Shown here one piece after another: positions 54,900-62,976 of a stretch of DNA of 64,000 bases. The position numbers and the translations under genes were made by a program. The stretch covers positions 1,054,001-1,118,000 of the forward strand of contig CAVTRT010000003.1 of assembly GCA_963737285.1 (NCBI GenBank). The letters are read 5' to 3'. This DNA comes from Trebonia sp963737285. GTDB taxonomy: Bacteria; Actinomycetota; Actinomycetes; Streptosporangiales; Streptosporangiaceae. The notes beneath the pieces were generated by a model that had not been told where the DNA came from, did not search any database, and saw only the letters and a list, made by a program, of their open reading frames with translations. How positions within the stretch are numbered: position 1 is the stretch's first letter; each line of letters begins with the position of its first letter.

Positions 54900-55643
54900 A
54901 TGAGTGCAACTTTAGATGGAATGCAAGGTTTCAGTGGGCGCATGTTTAATACAGGCTCCGCTCCCGTGACGCAGCAGCCCGCCTCGCTGCGGGAGCGCAA
55001 GAAGCTGGCCACCCGGCGGCGGCTGCGACGTGTGGCGCTCGACCTGGTGGCCGAGCGCGGGCTGGCGAACGTCACCGTGGAGGACATCGCCGAGGCGGCG
55101 GACGTGTCGCCGCGCACGTTCTTCAACTACTTCCCGTCCAAGGAGGCCGCGCTGTTCGGCGATACCGACCCGGACCGGGCGGGCAAGCTCAGGGACCGCA
55201 TCGCCGGCGAGGCACCCGGAGAGCCGGCGCTGAGAGCGCTGCACACGGTGATGGTGGAATACGCCGAGGGGATCGCCGATGAGTTCCGGTCACTGGGCGG
55301 TGACCCTGCGGACCTGCTGCGCCGGATGAAGGCAGCGCGCGGCGACCCGCATGTGCGGGGAGCGCACGCGGCGCAGATGGCGATGATCGAGCGGGCCATC
55401 AGCGAGGGGCTAGCCGCGCGCCTTGGCGTCAGCCCCGACGCCGATCCCTATCCAGGGGTACTGGCCGCCGCAGCCGTCGGCGTGGTCCGCGCCTGCACGG
55501 CATTTTGGGCCGGCTCCGGGGGAACTACCCAGCTCAGCCAGCTCATTGACCAGGCATTCGACGCACTCGCCGACGGGCTGGCGGAAAGCAGCCCGCTACG
55601 GCAGATCACCGTGAACACGACAGACAAGAAGGACAGTCTCTGA
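54900..55643 (+). CDS. TetR family regulator of the multidrug exporter
   Basis: The ATG at 54900 gives 247 residues; starts at 54942 or GTG 54966 are also possible because homology begins at LRERKKLATRRRLRRVALDLVAERGL. The HTH continues VTVEDIAEAADVSPRTFFNYFPSKEAALFG. The C-terminal domain has HAAQMAMIERAISEGLAARLG and VRACTAFWAGSGG, typical of regulators preceding DHA2 exporters. The stop overlaps the exporter ATG (TGATG). It probably represses the operon and senses the exported drug. Confidence 0.88.
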   Translation: MSATLDGMQGFSGRMFNTGSAPVTQQPASLRERKKLATRRRLRRVALDLVAERGLANVTVEDIAEAADVSPRTFFNYFPSKEAALFGDTDPDRAGKLRDRIAGEAPGEPALRALHTVMVEYAEGIADEFRSLGGDPADLLRRMKAARGDPHVRGAHAAQMAMIERAISEGLAARLGVSPDADPYPGVLAAAAVGVVRACTAFWAGSGGTTQLSQLIDQAFDALADGLAESSPLRQITVNTTDKKDSL

Positions 55644-57307
55644 TGGCTACTCCCGCACCCGCCAAGGGTCCCCGGGTCCCCGCGGCGAAGGCGTCCGACG
55701 ACGGCGCCCTGATGGGGCTGAGCCGCCGCCGCATCCTGCTCATCATCGGCGCGCTCATGCTCGGCATGCTGCTTTCCGCGCTCGACCAGACGATCGTGTC
55801 CACGGCGCTGCCGACGATCGTCGGCGACCTGCAGGGCGGGTCGCACATCGCCTGGGTCATCACCGCGTACCTGCTCGCCACCACGGTGTCCACCCCGCTG
55901 TGGGGCAAGCTCGGCGACCAGTACGGCCGGAAGATCTTCTTCCAGGCGGCGATCGTCATCTTCCTGGTCGGCTCGGTGCTGTCGGGCCTCAGCTCGTCCA
56001 TGGTCATGCTCATCGGGTTCCGCGCGGTGCAGGGACTGGGTAGTGGCGGCCTGATGGTCGGCGCGCAGGCCATCGTCGGCGACATCGTCTCGCCGCGCGA
56101 GCGCGGCAAGTACCAAGGGCTGTTCGGCGCGGTCTTCGGGGTCGCCAGCGTGATCGGCCCACTGCTCGGCGGCGTCTTCGTGGACGACCTGTCCTGGCGC
56201 TGGATCTTCTACATCAACATCCCGATCGGCGCGGTAGCGCTGGCCGTGGTCGCCAGCCAGGTCCCCGGCCACCTGCGCCGGGTGCACCACACGATCGACT
56301 ACCTCGGCACCGTGGTGCTGTCGCTGGCCGCGACCGCGCTGATCTTGCTGACCAGCCTCGGCGGCACCACCTACCCGTGGGCCTCGGCGCCCATCTACAT
56401 CCTGGGCATCGCCGGCGTGGCGCTGATCGGCCTGTTCGTGCTCGTCGAGCGGCGAGCCGCCGAGCCGGTCCTGCCGCTGCACCTGTTCCGGCTGCGAGCC
56501 TTCTCCATGACCAGCGTCGTGGGCTTCATCGTCGGCTTCGCGATGTTCGGCGCGATCACCTACCTGCCCGCGTTCTTCCAGGTCGCCAGGGGCATCTCGC
56601 CCACGATCTCGGGCGTGTACCTGCTGCCGCTGATGGCCGGCCTGCTGCTGATCTCCATCACCTCCGGCCAGGTAATCTCCCGGACCGGCAAGTACAGGTT
56701 CTTCCCGATCCTTGGCACGGCGGCGATGACCGTCGGGCTGTTCCTGCTGTCGCTGATGGGCACCGGGTCCTCGACCCTGCAGGACTCGCTGTCGATGCTC
56801 GTCCTCGGGCTTGGCCTCGGCGGCGTCATGCAGGTGCTTGTCATCATCGCCCAAAACGGCGTCCCGCATCGCGAGCTGGGAGTGGCGACCTCAGGCGCCA
56901 CGTTCTTCCGCTCGATCGGCGGCTCGTTCGGCACCGCGATCTTCGGCGCGATCTTCTCCAACGTGCTGGTCGGCGATCTGGCGGCCCACCTGCACGGGCT
57001 CAGCCTGCCGACGGGCTTCAGCGCCGCGGACGCCACCCCGGCCACGCTCAGCCACCTGCCCGCCCTGGTCCACCTGGGCTTCGTGGCCGGCTACGCCGAG
57101 TCCATCCAGACCGTCTTCCTGATCGCGGTCCCCATCGCCGCGCTCGCGTTCCTGGCGTCCTGGCTCATCCCCCAGGTAGAGCTCAAGCAGTGGCCATCGG
57201 CCGATGCCGAGTCAGGCACCGCCGCGACCGTGGAGAGCCTGGAGGCACTCAGCCATCCCCAGGTCCCAGGCGACACCGCCGGGTCGCGGCACGTCAGTCA
57301 GCAATGA
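55643..57307 (+). CDS. MFS multidrug exporter, DHA2 (EmrB/QacA) family, 14 TM
   Basis: The 554-residue protein has 14 hydrophobic helices. Signatures are MLLSALDQTIVSTALPTIVGDL (TM1, with Asp), WVITAYLLATTVSTPLWGKLGDQYGRK (motif A), GVASVIGPLLGGVFVDDLSWRWIFYINIP (motif C) and YLPAFFQVARGISPTISGVYLLPLM. It is driven by the proton gradient and exports toxic organics. It is translationally coupled to the TetR gene. Complete. Confidence 0.93.
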   Translation: MATPAPAKGPRVPAAKASDDGALMGLSRRRILLIIGALMLGMLLSALDQTIVSTALPTIVGDLQGGSHIAWVITAYLLATTVSTPLWGKLGDQYGRKIFFQAAIVIFLVGSVLSGLSSSMVMLIGFRAVQGLGSGGLMVGAQAIVGDIVSPRERGKYQGLFGAVFGVASVIGPLLGGVFVDDLSWRWIFYINIPIGAVALAVVASQVPGHLRRVHHTIDYLGTVVLSLAATALILLTSLGGTTYPWASAPIYILGIAGVALIGLFVLVERRAAEPVLPLHLFRLRAFSMTSVVGFIVGFAMFGAITYLPAFFQVARGISPTISGVYLLPLMAGLLLISITSGQVISRTGKYRFFPILGTAAMTVGLFLLSLMGTGSSTLQDSLSMLVLGLGLGGVMQVLVIIAQNGVPHRELGVATSGATFFRSIGGSFGTAIFGAIFSNVLVGDLAAHLHGLSLPTGFSAADATPATLSHLPALVHLGFVAGYAESIQTVFLIAVPIAALAFLASWLIPQVELKQWPSADAESGTAATVESLEALSHPQVPGDTAGSRHVSQQ

Positions 57308-57410
57308 GGAAGATGCGAGTGTTACCGACCCGCAGGCGAGGGCTGCGCCCACCGGACAGGTGGGCGCGGTCATCGACCACGATGCGGCCGTCGGCTGCGG
57401 CCGGAACTGC

Positions 57411-57890
57411 TCACATCCTCGGCTTGGCGATGTACCGCGGGCCGAGGTCGGGGCTATCGCCCTGCACCTCGGAAACGAGGCGGTGCACGGCGGTCAGGTC
57501 GTGCATCAGCTCCCTGACCCGTGGTTCCGGCAAGCCGGCACCACGGGCGACCTCGTCGAGGTAGGCCCCCTCGCCATCGCGGGCCGTCTCGCCCTCCATC
57601 AGGGCCTGGAACACCTGCTCGTGCTCGGGCGTGTACTCCTCATCCCCGGGGAACCTCGGAGCCTCCCGCGCGGGCGGGACGGTCGCGACGCCAAGGCCCT
57701 CCCAGCCCTGCTTGCCCTGGTGCACGGTCGCCTGCTTCTCGTCGTGCGATTCCTTCCTGGGCAGGTGGGCGCGCTGCTTGGACGCCCCTGTTGTCTCCTG
57801 GAGCGCGCTTGGCGAGATCCCTGCCTCCCGTGCCTGCCGGGCGGCGGCGCGCCGCTGCTCCTCATTGCCTTCAGTCTTCTTCCGCACCAT
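57411..57890 (-). CDS. Conserved hypothetical protein, 159 aa
   Basis: ATG 57890 encodes VRKKTEGNEEQRRAAARQAREAGISPSALQETTGASKQRAH, a basic helical N-terminus, then HDEKQATVHQGKQGW, and a C-terminal winged-helix-like part DGEGAYLDEVARGAGLPEPRVRELMHDLTAVHRLV. This combination recurs in actinomycetes without an assigned function, possibly DNA binding. Convergent with the MFS gene, and divergent from the DUF72 gene. Confidence 0.7.
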   Translation of the reverse strand: MVRKKTEGNEEQRRAAARQAREAGISPSALQETTGASKQRAHLPRKESHDEKQATVHQGKQGWEGLGVATVPPAREAPRFPGDEEYTPEHEQVFQALMEGETARDGEGAYLDEVARGAGLPEPRVRELMHDLTAVHRLVSEVQGDSPDLGPRYIAKPRM

Positions 57891-58019
57891 AACTCGCTAT
57901 TAACCACAGGCGAAGCCCCCAAACCCGCGACGCCCGCGACGCAGCTGATATCGCCGGACCATTCGCAGGCGAAAGCGGGCATCCCCGCCATCGCGCTGGG
58001 CTGCGATAGCCTCGAGGGC

Positions 58020-58901
58020 ATGAGGCTCCACGTCGGCTGCGCGATGTGGAGCCACGTACCCTGGCAGGGCCGGTACCTGCCTGCCTGTCTGCCACCACGG
58101 GAGCGGCTGCGGGCCTACGCGACCTGGTGCAACGCGGTCGAGGGCAATACGACCTTCTACGCGACACCGCAGCCAGCCGCGGTGCGGTCGTGGGCCGGGC
58201 AGACCGCCCCGGACTTCCGGTTCATCCTCAAGCTGCCGAGGGCGGTCACCCATGAGCGCCGCCTCGGTGACGTCGCTGACCCGATGCGCGCCTTCCTGGC
58301 CGCGATCGGGCCGCTCGGCCCGCGTGTCCACGCCCTGTGGGTTCAGCTGCCACCGTCCTTCAGCCCCGGCGATCTGGGTGCCCTGGCCGGCTTCCTGCGC
58401 CGTCTGCCGGGTGAGTACCGGTCCTGCGTCGAGGTACGGCACCGCGCGTTCTTCGAGGATCCGCGCTGGGAGCGGCAACTGGAGGCAACTTTGGGTGATG
58501 CTGGCGCTGAATGGGTGACCTTTGACACCACGGCCTTGTTCGCGAGCGCGCCCGCTAGTGACGCCGAACGGGAGGCGTGGGGGAAGAAGCCACGCCTGCC
58601 CCGACGGTCACGGGCTCTCACGTCCTATCCGGTCGTCCGGTACATCGGCCGCGACGACACGGCGCGTACCATCGCGGGATGGCAGCCCTGGGCCGACACA
58701 GTCGCCGGCTGGCTGCGGGAGGGGCGCTCCCCGACGGTGTTCATCCATACCCCCGACAACGTCGACGCCCCCGATCTGGCGCGCCGGTTCCACGACGACG
58801 TCCGGGCCCGGCTCCCGAGGTCGAGCCGCTTCCCGAGCCAGTCCCCGCCGGGCCGCTCACCTTGTTCTGATCCCCTTGCCTCCCCAGGACCATCCCCGTA
58901 A
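58020..58901 (+). CDS. DUF72 domain protein (YecE-like TIM barrel)
   Basis: ATG 58020 (MRLHVGCAMWSHVPWQGRYLP) begins a TIM-barrel YecE-like protein: TWCNAVEGNTTFYATPQP, DFRFILKLPRAVTHERRL, LWVQLPPSFSPGDLGALAGF, CVEVRHRAFF, WVTFDTTALF and VVRYIGRDDTARTIAGWQPW. The function is unproven; some relatives are thought to act on nucleic acid or iron-sulfur repair. A single-base shift near 58818 replaces the expected tail EVEPLPEPVPAGPLTLF with an unrelated one; the core is intact. Confidence 0.85.
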   Translation: MRLHVGCAMWSHVPWQGRYLPACLPPRERLRAYATWCNAVEGNTTFYATPQPAAVRSWAGQTAPDFRFILKLPRAVTHERRLGDVADPMRAFLAAIGPLGPRVHALWVQLPPSFSPGDLGALAGFLRRLPGEYRSCVEVRHRAFFEDPRWERQLEATLGDAGAEWVTFDTTALFASAPASDAEREAWGKKPRLPRRSRALTSYPVVRYIGRDDTARTIAGWQPWADTVAGWLREGRSPTVFIHTPDNVDAPDLARRFHDDVRARLPRSSRFPSQSPPGRSPCSDPLASPGPSP

Positions 58902-58930
58902 GTTACTGACTAGTAGACAGGAGCACGGCC

Positions 58931-59648
58931 ATGCCCACGCTGGACCAGCATGACAGCGTGTTCGTCCTCGACCTCGGCGACGGGGAGAACCGGTTCCACC
59001 CCGACTGGGTCGCCGCGGTTGACGCCGCCCTGGACGAGGTCGAGAAGGCCGAGGGCCCCGGCCCTGGTCACGGCGGCGACCGGCAAGTTCTACTCCAACG
59101 GCCTGGACCTGGAGTGGCTGCTGGCCAGCGGGGATGCTGGCGACGGCTACCTCACCCGCGTCCAGGCCCTGCTGGCTCGCCTGCTGGCGCTCCCCGCCGT
59201 CACCGTCGCGGCCGTCCAGGGGCACGCGTTCGCGGCCGGCGCGATGTTCACCCTGGCGCACGACTTGCGGGTGATGCGCGCGGACCGGGGCTTTTGGTGC
59301 CTGCCGGAGGCGGACATCGGCCTGCCCTTCACCCCTGGCATGTCGGCCCTGATCCAGGCGCGCCTGGCGCCGCAGGTCGCGCACGAGGCCATGGTCACGG
59401 CCCGCCGCTATGGCGGCCACGACGCCGCGGATGCCGCGATCGTCGACCGCGCCGTGGACGAGCAGGCCGTGCGCGCCACGGCCATCGAGATGGCCGCGGC
59501 GCAGGCGGGCAGGGCCGGGCAGACCATCGCCACGATCAAGGCCCGCATGTACGCTCCCGTCCTGGCCGCCCTAAGGCAGTTACCGGCAAAAGCCGTCACG
59601 GCCCGCCCTGACCACTGCGGTCAGGGCGGGCCCGTGCTGATGGCGTGA
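58931..59648 (+). pseudogene. Enoyl-CoA hydratase/isomerase family, frameshifted
   Basis: ATG 58931 starts PTLDQHDSVFVLDLGDGENRFHPDWVAAVDAALDEVEKAEGP. A shift near 59057 leads to the main frame ALVTAATGKFYSNGLDLEWL (oxyanion loop), VTVAAVQGHAFAAGAMFTLAHDLRVMRADRGFWCLPEADIGLPF and TPGMSALIQARL. Crotonase enzymes act on acyl-CoA thioesters. The frame runs into a terminator hairpin at 59601, so the last about 20 codons are not original. Confidence 0.78.
59601..59633. terminator. Bidirectional terminator-like hairpin between convergent genes
   Basis: Perfect 14-bp arms GGCCCGCCCTGACC and GGTCAGGGCGGGCC with a 5-nt loop, between the hydratase and phospholipase genes, which converge. No U-tract, as is common in these genomes. 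Confidence 0.75.
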
Positions 59649-59685
59649 GGCATGCCCTCGCCTTCGGCGGTGGCTGCGGGCCGAG

Positions 59686-60961
59686 CTAGGGAACCCGCGG
59701 GCGGCTGCCCGGCTCCTGACGCGGCATTTGCTGGCTCGTCGTGGGCCAGGTGGGCGGCGGGAACTGGCTGATCTCGTACTGGGACAGGTTGTACTGGCCG
59801 TTGGTGTCCGGCAGCGCGGGCGGGTTGTAGTCCGGCTGGCCGAACCGGAACGCCGAGGTCAGGTCCCCGACCGTCTTGCGGCGCCACTGGCTGATATTGG
59901 TCTCCTGCACGCCGGTGATGAGCTCAAGGAGACGCAGCTGTGAGGTGTGGTCGGACAACTCGGTGCAGACCCAGCCCCCTACCGTCCAGGGAGACACGAT
60001 GATGCACGGGACCCGGTAGCCCAGTCCGACCGGGAGGTCGCCACCAGCCGTCCCGCTCTGGGACGTCAGCGTGACGTACTCATCCGGCGTGCCAGCCGGC
60101 GGGATCGGCGGGATGACGTGGTCGAAGAAGCCATCGTTCTCGTCGTAGGACAAGATGAACACGGTCTTGGCCCAGACCTCCGGGTTCGCCGCGAGCGCGT
60201 CGATCTTGGCCGCCACGTACGTGGCGCCCGCGGCCGGCGACGCGGCGGGGTGCTCGTCGAACCCGGCGGGCGGCAGCAGCCAGCTGACCGTGGGGAGCTG
60301 GTCGTTGGCCACGTCGTACTCGAAGCTGCCGACCGGCGAGTTCGCCATGGCCTTGTCGTACAGCGGGTTGCCCGGCTGCGCGTCGTAGTACTGGGTGAAG
60401 TGCTGGAGCGTCGCGTACCCGGTCGCGGTCTCCGCCTCGTGGTAGAACTTCCAGCTAACGCCCGCGGCCTCCAGGCGCTCGGGATAGGTGGTCCAGGTGA
60501 ACTCGGCGTCAGGCCCGCTAGTGGTCAGCGACGGGCCGCCGGCCAGGCCGTTCGGGTCGATCGTGCCGCTGAGCCACATGTCGCGGTTCGGCCCGGTCGG
60601 GCCGATCACCGAGCAGAAGTAGTTGTCGAAGACGGTGAACGCGTCGGCCAGCGCGTACTGGAACGGGATGTCCTCCCGGGTGTAGTAGCCCATCGTGTAC
60701 GGGCCGTTGGCCGCGCCGTCCGCGGCGATGTGCGCGGGCACCCAGTTGTCCATCTTGCCGCCGTCGAGGGCGGAGTGCTGGGGACCCCAGTCGTGGCTGA
60801 GTGAGGGCACCGCCTGCGCGGCGCTGTTGGTGGTGTTGAGCCGGTACGGTGGGCGGCAGGGCGAGCGAGGCCGCTGCGACGCCGCCCGCGGCGGCGGCGC
60901 CACCGAGCAGGCGACGCCGGCTGAAGCCGCCCCCGGCGGAGGGCATGGCTGTGTTAGTCAT
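59686..60961 (-). pseudogene. Secreted phospholipase C (phosphoesterase family), N-terminal deletion
   Basis: ATG 60961 starts MTNTAMPSAGGGFSRRRLL, a twin-arginine signal peptide continuing GGAAAAGGVAAASLALPP. It then changes frame (near 60852) straight to NTTNSAAQAVPSLSHDWGPQ and GPYTMGYYTREDIPFQYALADAFTVFDNYFCSVIGPTGPN. The N-terminal catalytic segment that normally reads VVLMQENRSFDHYFG is deleted, so the metal/nucleophile Thr-containing part is lost. The rest, including LSYDENDGFFDHVIPP and GLGYRVPCIIVSPWTVGG, is intact. Would hydrolyse phospholipids outside the cell; inactive as given. Confidence 0.8.
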
Positions 60962-61121
60962 CAGGGTCCTTTCAACTGGCCGGCTGGATACGGGCACGAT
61001 GACTCGCCTAGCCGGCTCACGATCAGCCCCATCCTGCCGGCCGTCGTTGTCCGGGCATTGAGCGACAGATGGCCGATGCTTGAAAAGCGGGTGAAACTCG
61101 GCATTTGCATCACAACAAGAC

Positions 61122-62010
61122 GTGAACCTCACAGTTCCTGATCCGACACTTGCGTCACCGGGCGTGCGGGTGAATCTAGAGTTCAGTCCGCGCCGTGTGC
61201 CTGCTGGTAGCGTGCTGACTGTGGAAACGGTTGCCGATGAGCCGGTAGTGACAGTGGCTAGGGCCTATCGGCGGTTCGCCCGGCAAGAGGCGCGGGGCCG
61301 GTCGGCGGCGTACGAGCAGCTGGCGGAGTCGGTCGCCGATGACCTATCGGTGACGGGCTTCGTGGCGTCGCTGCCGGTAGAAAAGCGCCAGCCTGGCCTG
61401 CTGCTGGCGGCAGCACGCTACCTGCTCGGCGCGCCGCCCGGCATCCAGGAACTGCGCGACCTCGTCAGCGGGTCCCGGGACGTGCTCGCGGACCTCATGC
61501 TCGCCCGTCGCGTGCAGACCAACGAGCCCGCGCGCTGTGCTCCCGCCGCGGGTCCCGGCGATCGCCTGGCGGGCCGGGCTCGACCTCAGCCCTGTCGACG
61601 TAACCAACGACGATGACGTCCGCTGGCTCTCGTGCCTGGTCTGGCCCGGGGAAAGCGACCGCGCCCAGCGGCTCGCGGCCGCGATCGCAACGGACCGCCG
61701 TGACCCGCCCGTGGTGCACCGCGGCGACCTGCTCACCGGCCTGCCCGCGCTGGCAGCCCAGGCACCGCCAGGCGCCACCCTGGTCATCTACCATCGCTCC
61801 GTTCTCTACCAGGTTCCCCCGGACCAGCGAGGGCGGCTGGCCGCCACCGCCCGCAGCCTGGGTGCCAGCTGGCTATCGAGTGAGTCCCCCGGCATCCTGC
61901 CCGGGACAGCCATGCCAGCCGCCGATGACCAGGCACACGTGCTTGCCCGCGACGGCAACCCCATCGCCACCACCGACAGCCACGGGACATTGCTGCGGTG
62001 GCTCTCCTGA
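61122..62010 (+). pseudogene. DUF2332 family protein with internal deletion
   Basis: The first frame encodes VVTVARAYRRFARQEARGRSAAYEQLAESVADDL, KRQPGLLLAAARYLLGAPPG and QTNEPARC. At about 61528 it jumps to RVPAIAWRAGLDLSPVDVTNDDDVRWLSCLVWPGESDRAQRLAAA, then GDLLTGLPALAAQAPPGATLVIYHRSVL in another frame. The middle of DUF2332 (with the LLEVGASAGLCL region) is missing. Function of the family is unknown. Confidence 0.7.
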
Positions 62011-62133
62011 TAACCGCGTGACCGAGCACTCGGGCTCGCCCACAGCGGTCCCGTTAGTACTACGACGGAATTCTGAGACACGGCAGGCGATGCACTTGGG
62101 GTCATCGCTTCCATCTGAAGGTACCGGAAGAAT

Positions 62134-62694
62134 TCAGACAACCCGTTGATGGTCGGCGGGTCTCAGGATTGCCTGGCGCGAGAGCCTTGCCCCCCAACGG
62201 CCTATGATCTGCTCCTCGGTAACATTCGGATACGTAGCCAGCACAGCCAGCGCATAGTCTTCCGTCTGGAAGACCCCCGGAAAGACAGCGTGCTCGAAAA
62301 TGTAGAGCGCTGTCGCTTCTTCCTCGGCCTCGGTGAAGGGCCGGAACTCCACTGGGAACGACAGCCGGCGGATTCTCGCGGCCAGCCGCATAAACGTCCC
62401 CGGCGTGCCGGGCTTGCCGGGCTTGCCGGGCTGGTCGTCGGTGTAGCCGGGCGTCTGCAGGAGCCGGTCCAGTGCGGTGGCCAGCTGGATCGTCGGGATC
62501 TTCCGGTAGGACTCCACCTGGGCAATTAGTGCCTCGCTGTAGTTCACCCGAGTCCCGAGATCCGCCTGCGACCAGCCGCGATCGGCGCGGTAGGCCTTCA
62601 GTTCCTCGACGAACGAACAGAGCGCGTCCTGGTCCCTGTCTTTGGCGAGTTTTACATAACCGACGATGACGTCGCGCCCGACGGGCAGGCCCAT
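62134..62694 (-). CDS. XRE family regulator with partial DUF5753 domain
   Basis: The 186-residue protein has an HTH_XRE (SFVEELKAYRADRGWSQADLGTRVNYSEALIAQVESYRKIPTIQLATALD), a tandem linker GKPGKPGTPG encoded by near-identical 9-bp units, and the start of the DUF5753 ligand domain (EFRPFTEAEEEATALYIFEHAVFPGVFQTEDYALAVLATYP). Normal members have about 280 residues; this one ends after LSRQAILRPADHQRVV, so the 3' third is lost. It is usually paired with a DUF397 gene, which is absent here. Confidence 0.75.
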   Translation of the reverse strand: MGLPVGRDVIVGYVKLAKDRDQDALCSFVEELKAYRADRGWSQADLGTRVNYSEALIAQVESYRKIPTIQLATALDRLLQTPGYTDDQPGKPGKPGTPGTFMRLAARIRRLSFPVEFRPFTEAEEEATALYIFEHAVFPGVFQTEDYALAVLATYPNVTEEQIIGRWGARLSRQAILRPADHQRVV

Positions 62695-62759
62695 GCCGAG
62701 ACTGGCGACGGCAGCATCCCCTGCCGGGACTGCCTAATAAGAGTTACCGGGACCGCTGA

Positions 62760-62976
62760 TCCGGCAGACTCGGTGGCAGGTGGCCGCCGGCGGGTGAGCA
62801 CTCGACGTGCCTGGGCTTCGAGCCCTTCGCACAGATCGTGCCCCCGCCGGTGACCGGGAGAGTTGATCGCTGCTGGGATATCGTGCCCGCCGCTGGCGTG
62901 AGCACTGCTTTATTAGGCCGCTGATGGTTCTCCCGCTGGCTGCCGGGCGGGTTCGGCACTGTGACCGGGAGAGTGG
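62760..62976 (+). ncRNA. IS110 left-end non-coding region, possible bridge RNA
   Basis: About 220 bp without a gene directly upstream of the IS110 recombinase. IS110-group elements express a structured bridge RNA from this end. It contains a 14-bp direct repeat GTGACCGGGAGAGT at 62850-62863 and 62961-62974, and GC-rich stems. The exact RNA and element end cannot be set from sequence alone. Confidence 0.35.

Noticed and set aside
62395..62440. Short tandem repeats of CCGGGCTTG considered as a CRISPR-like array
   Set aside because: They are only 9-bp units encoding a Gly-Lys-Pro linker within the XRE gene; no spacers.
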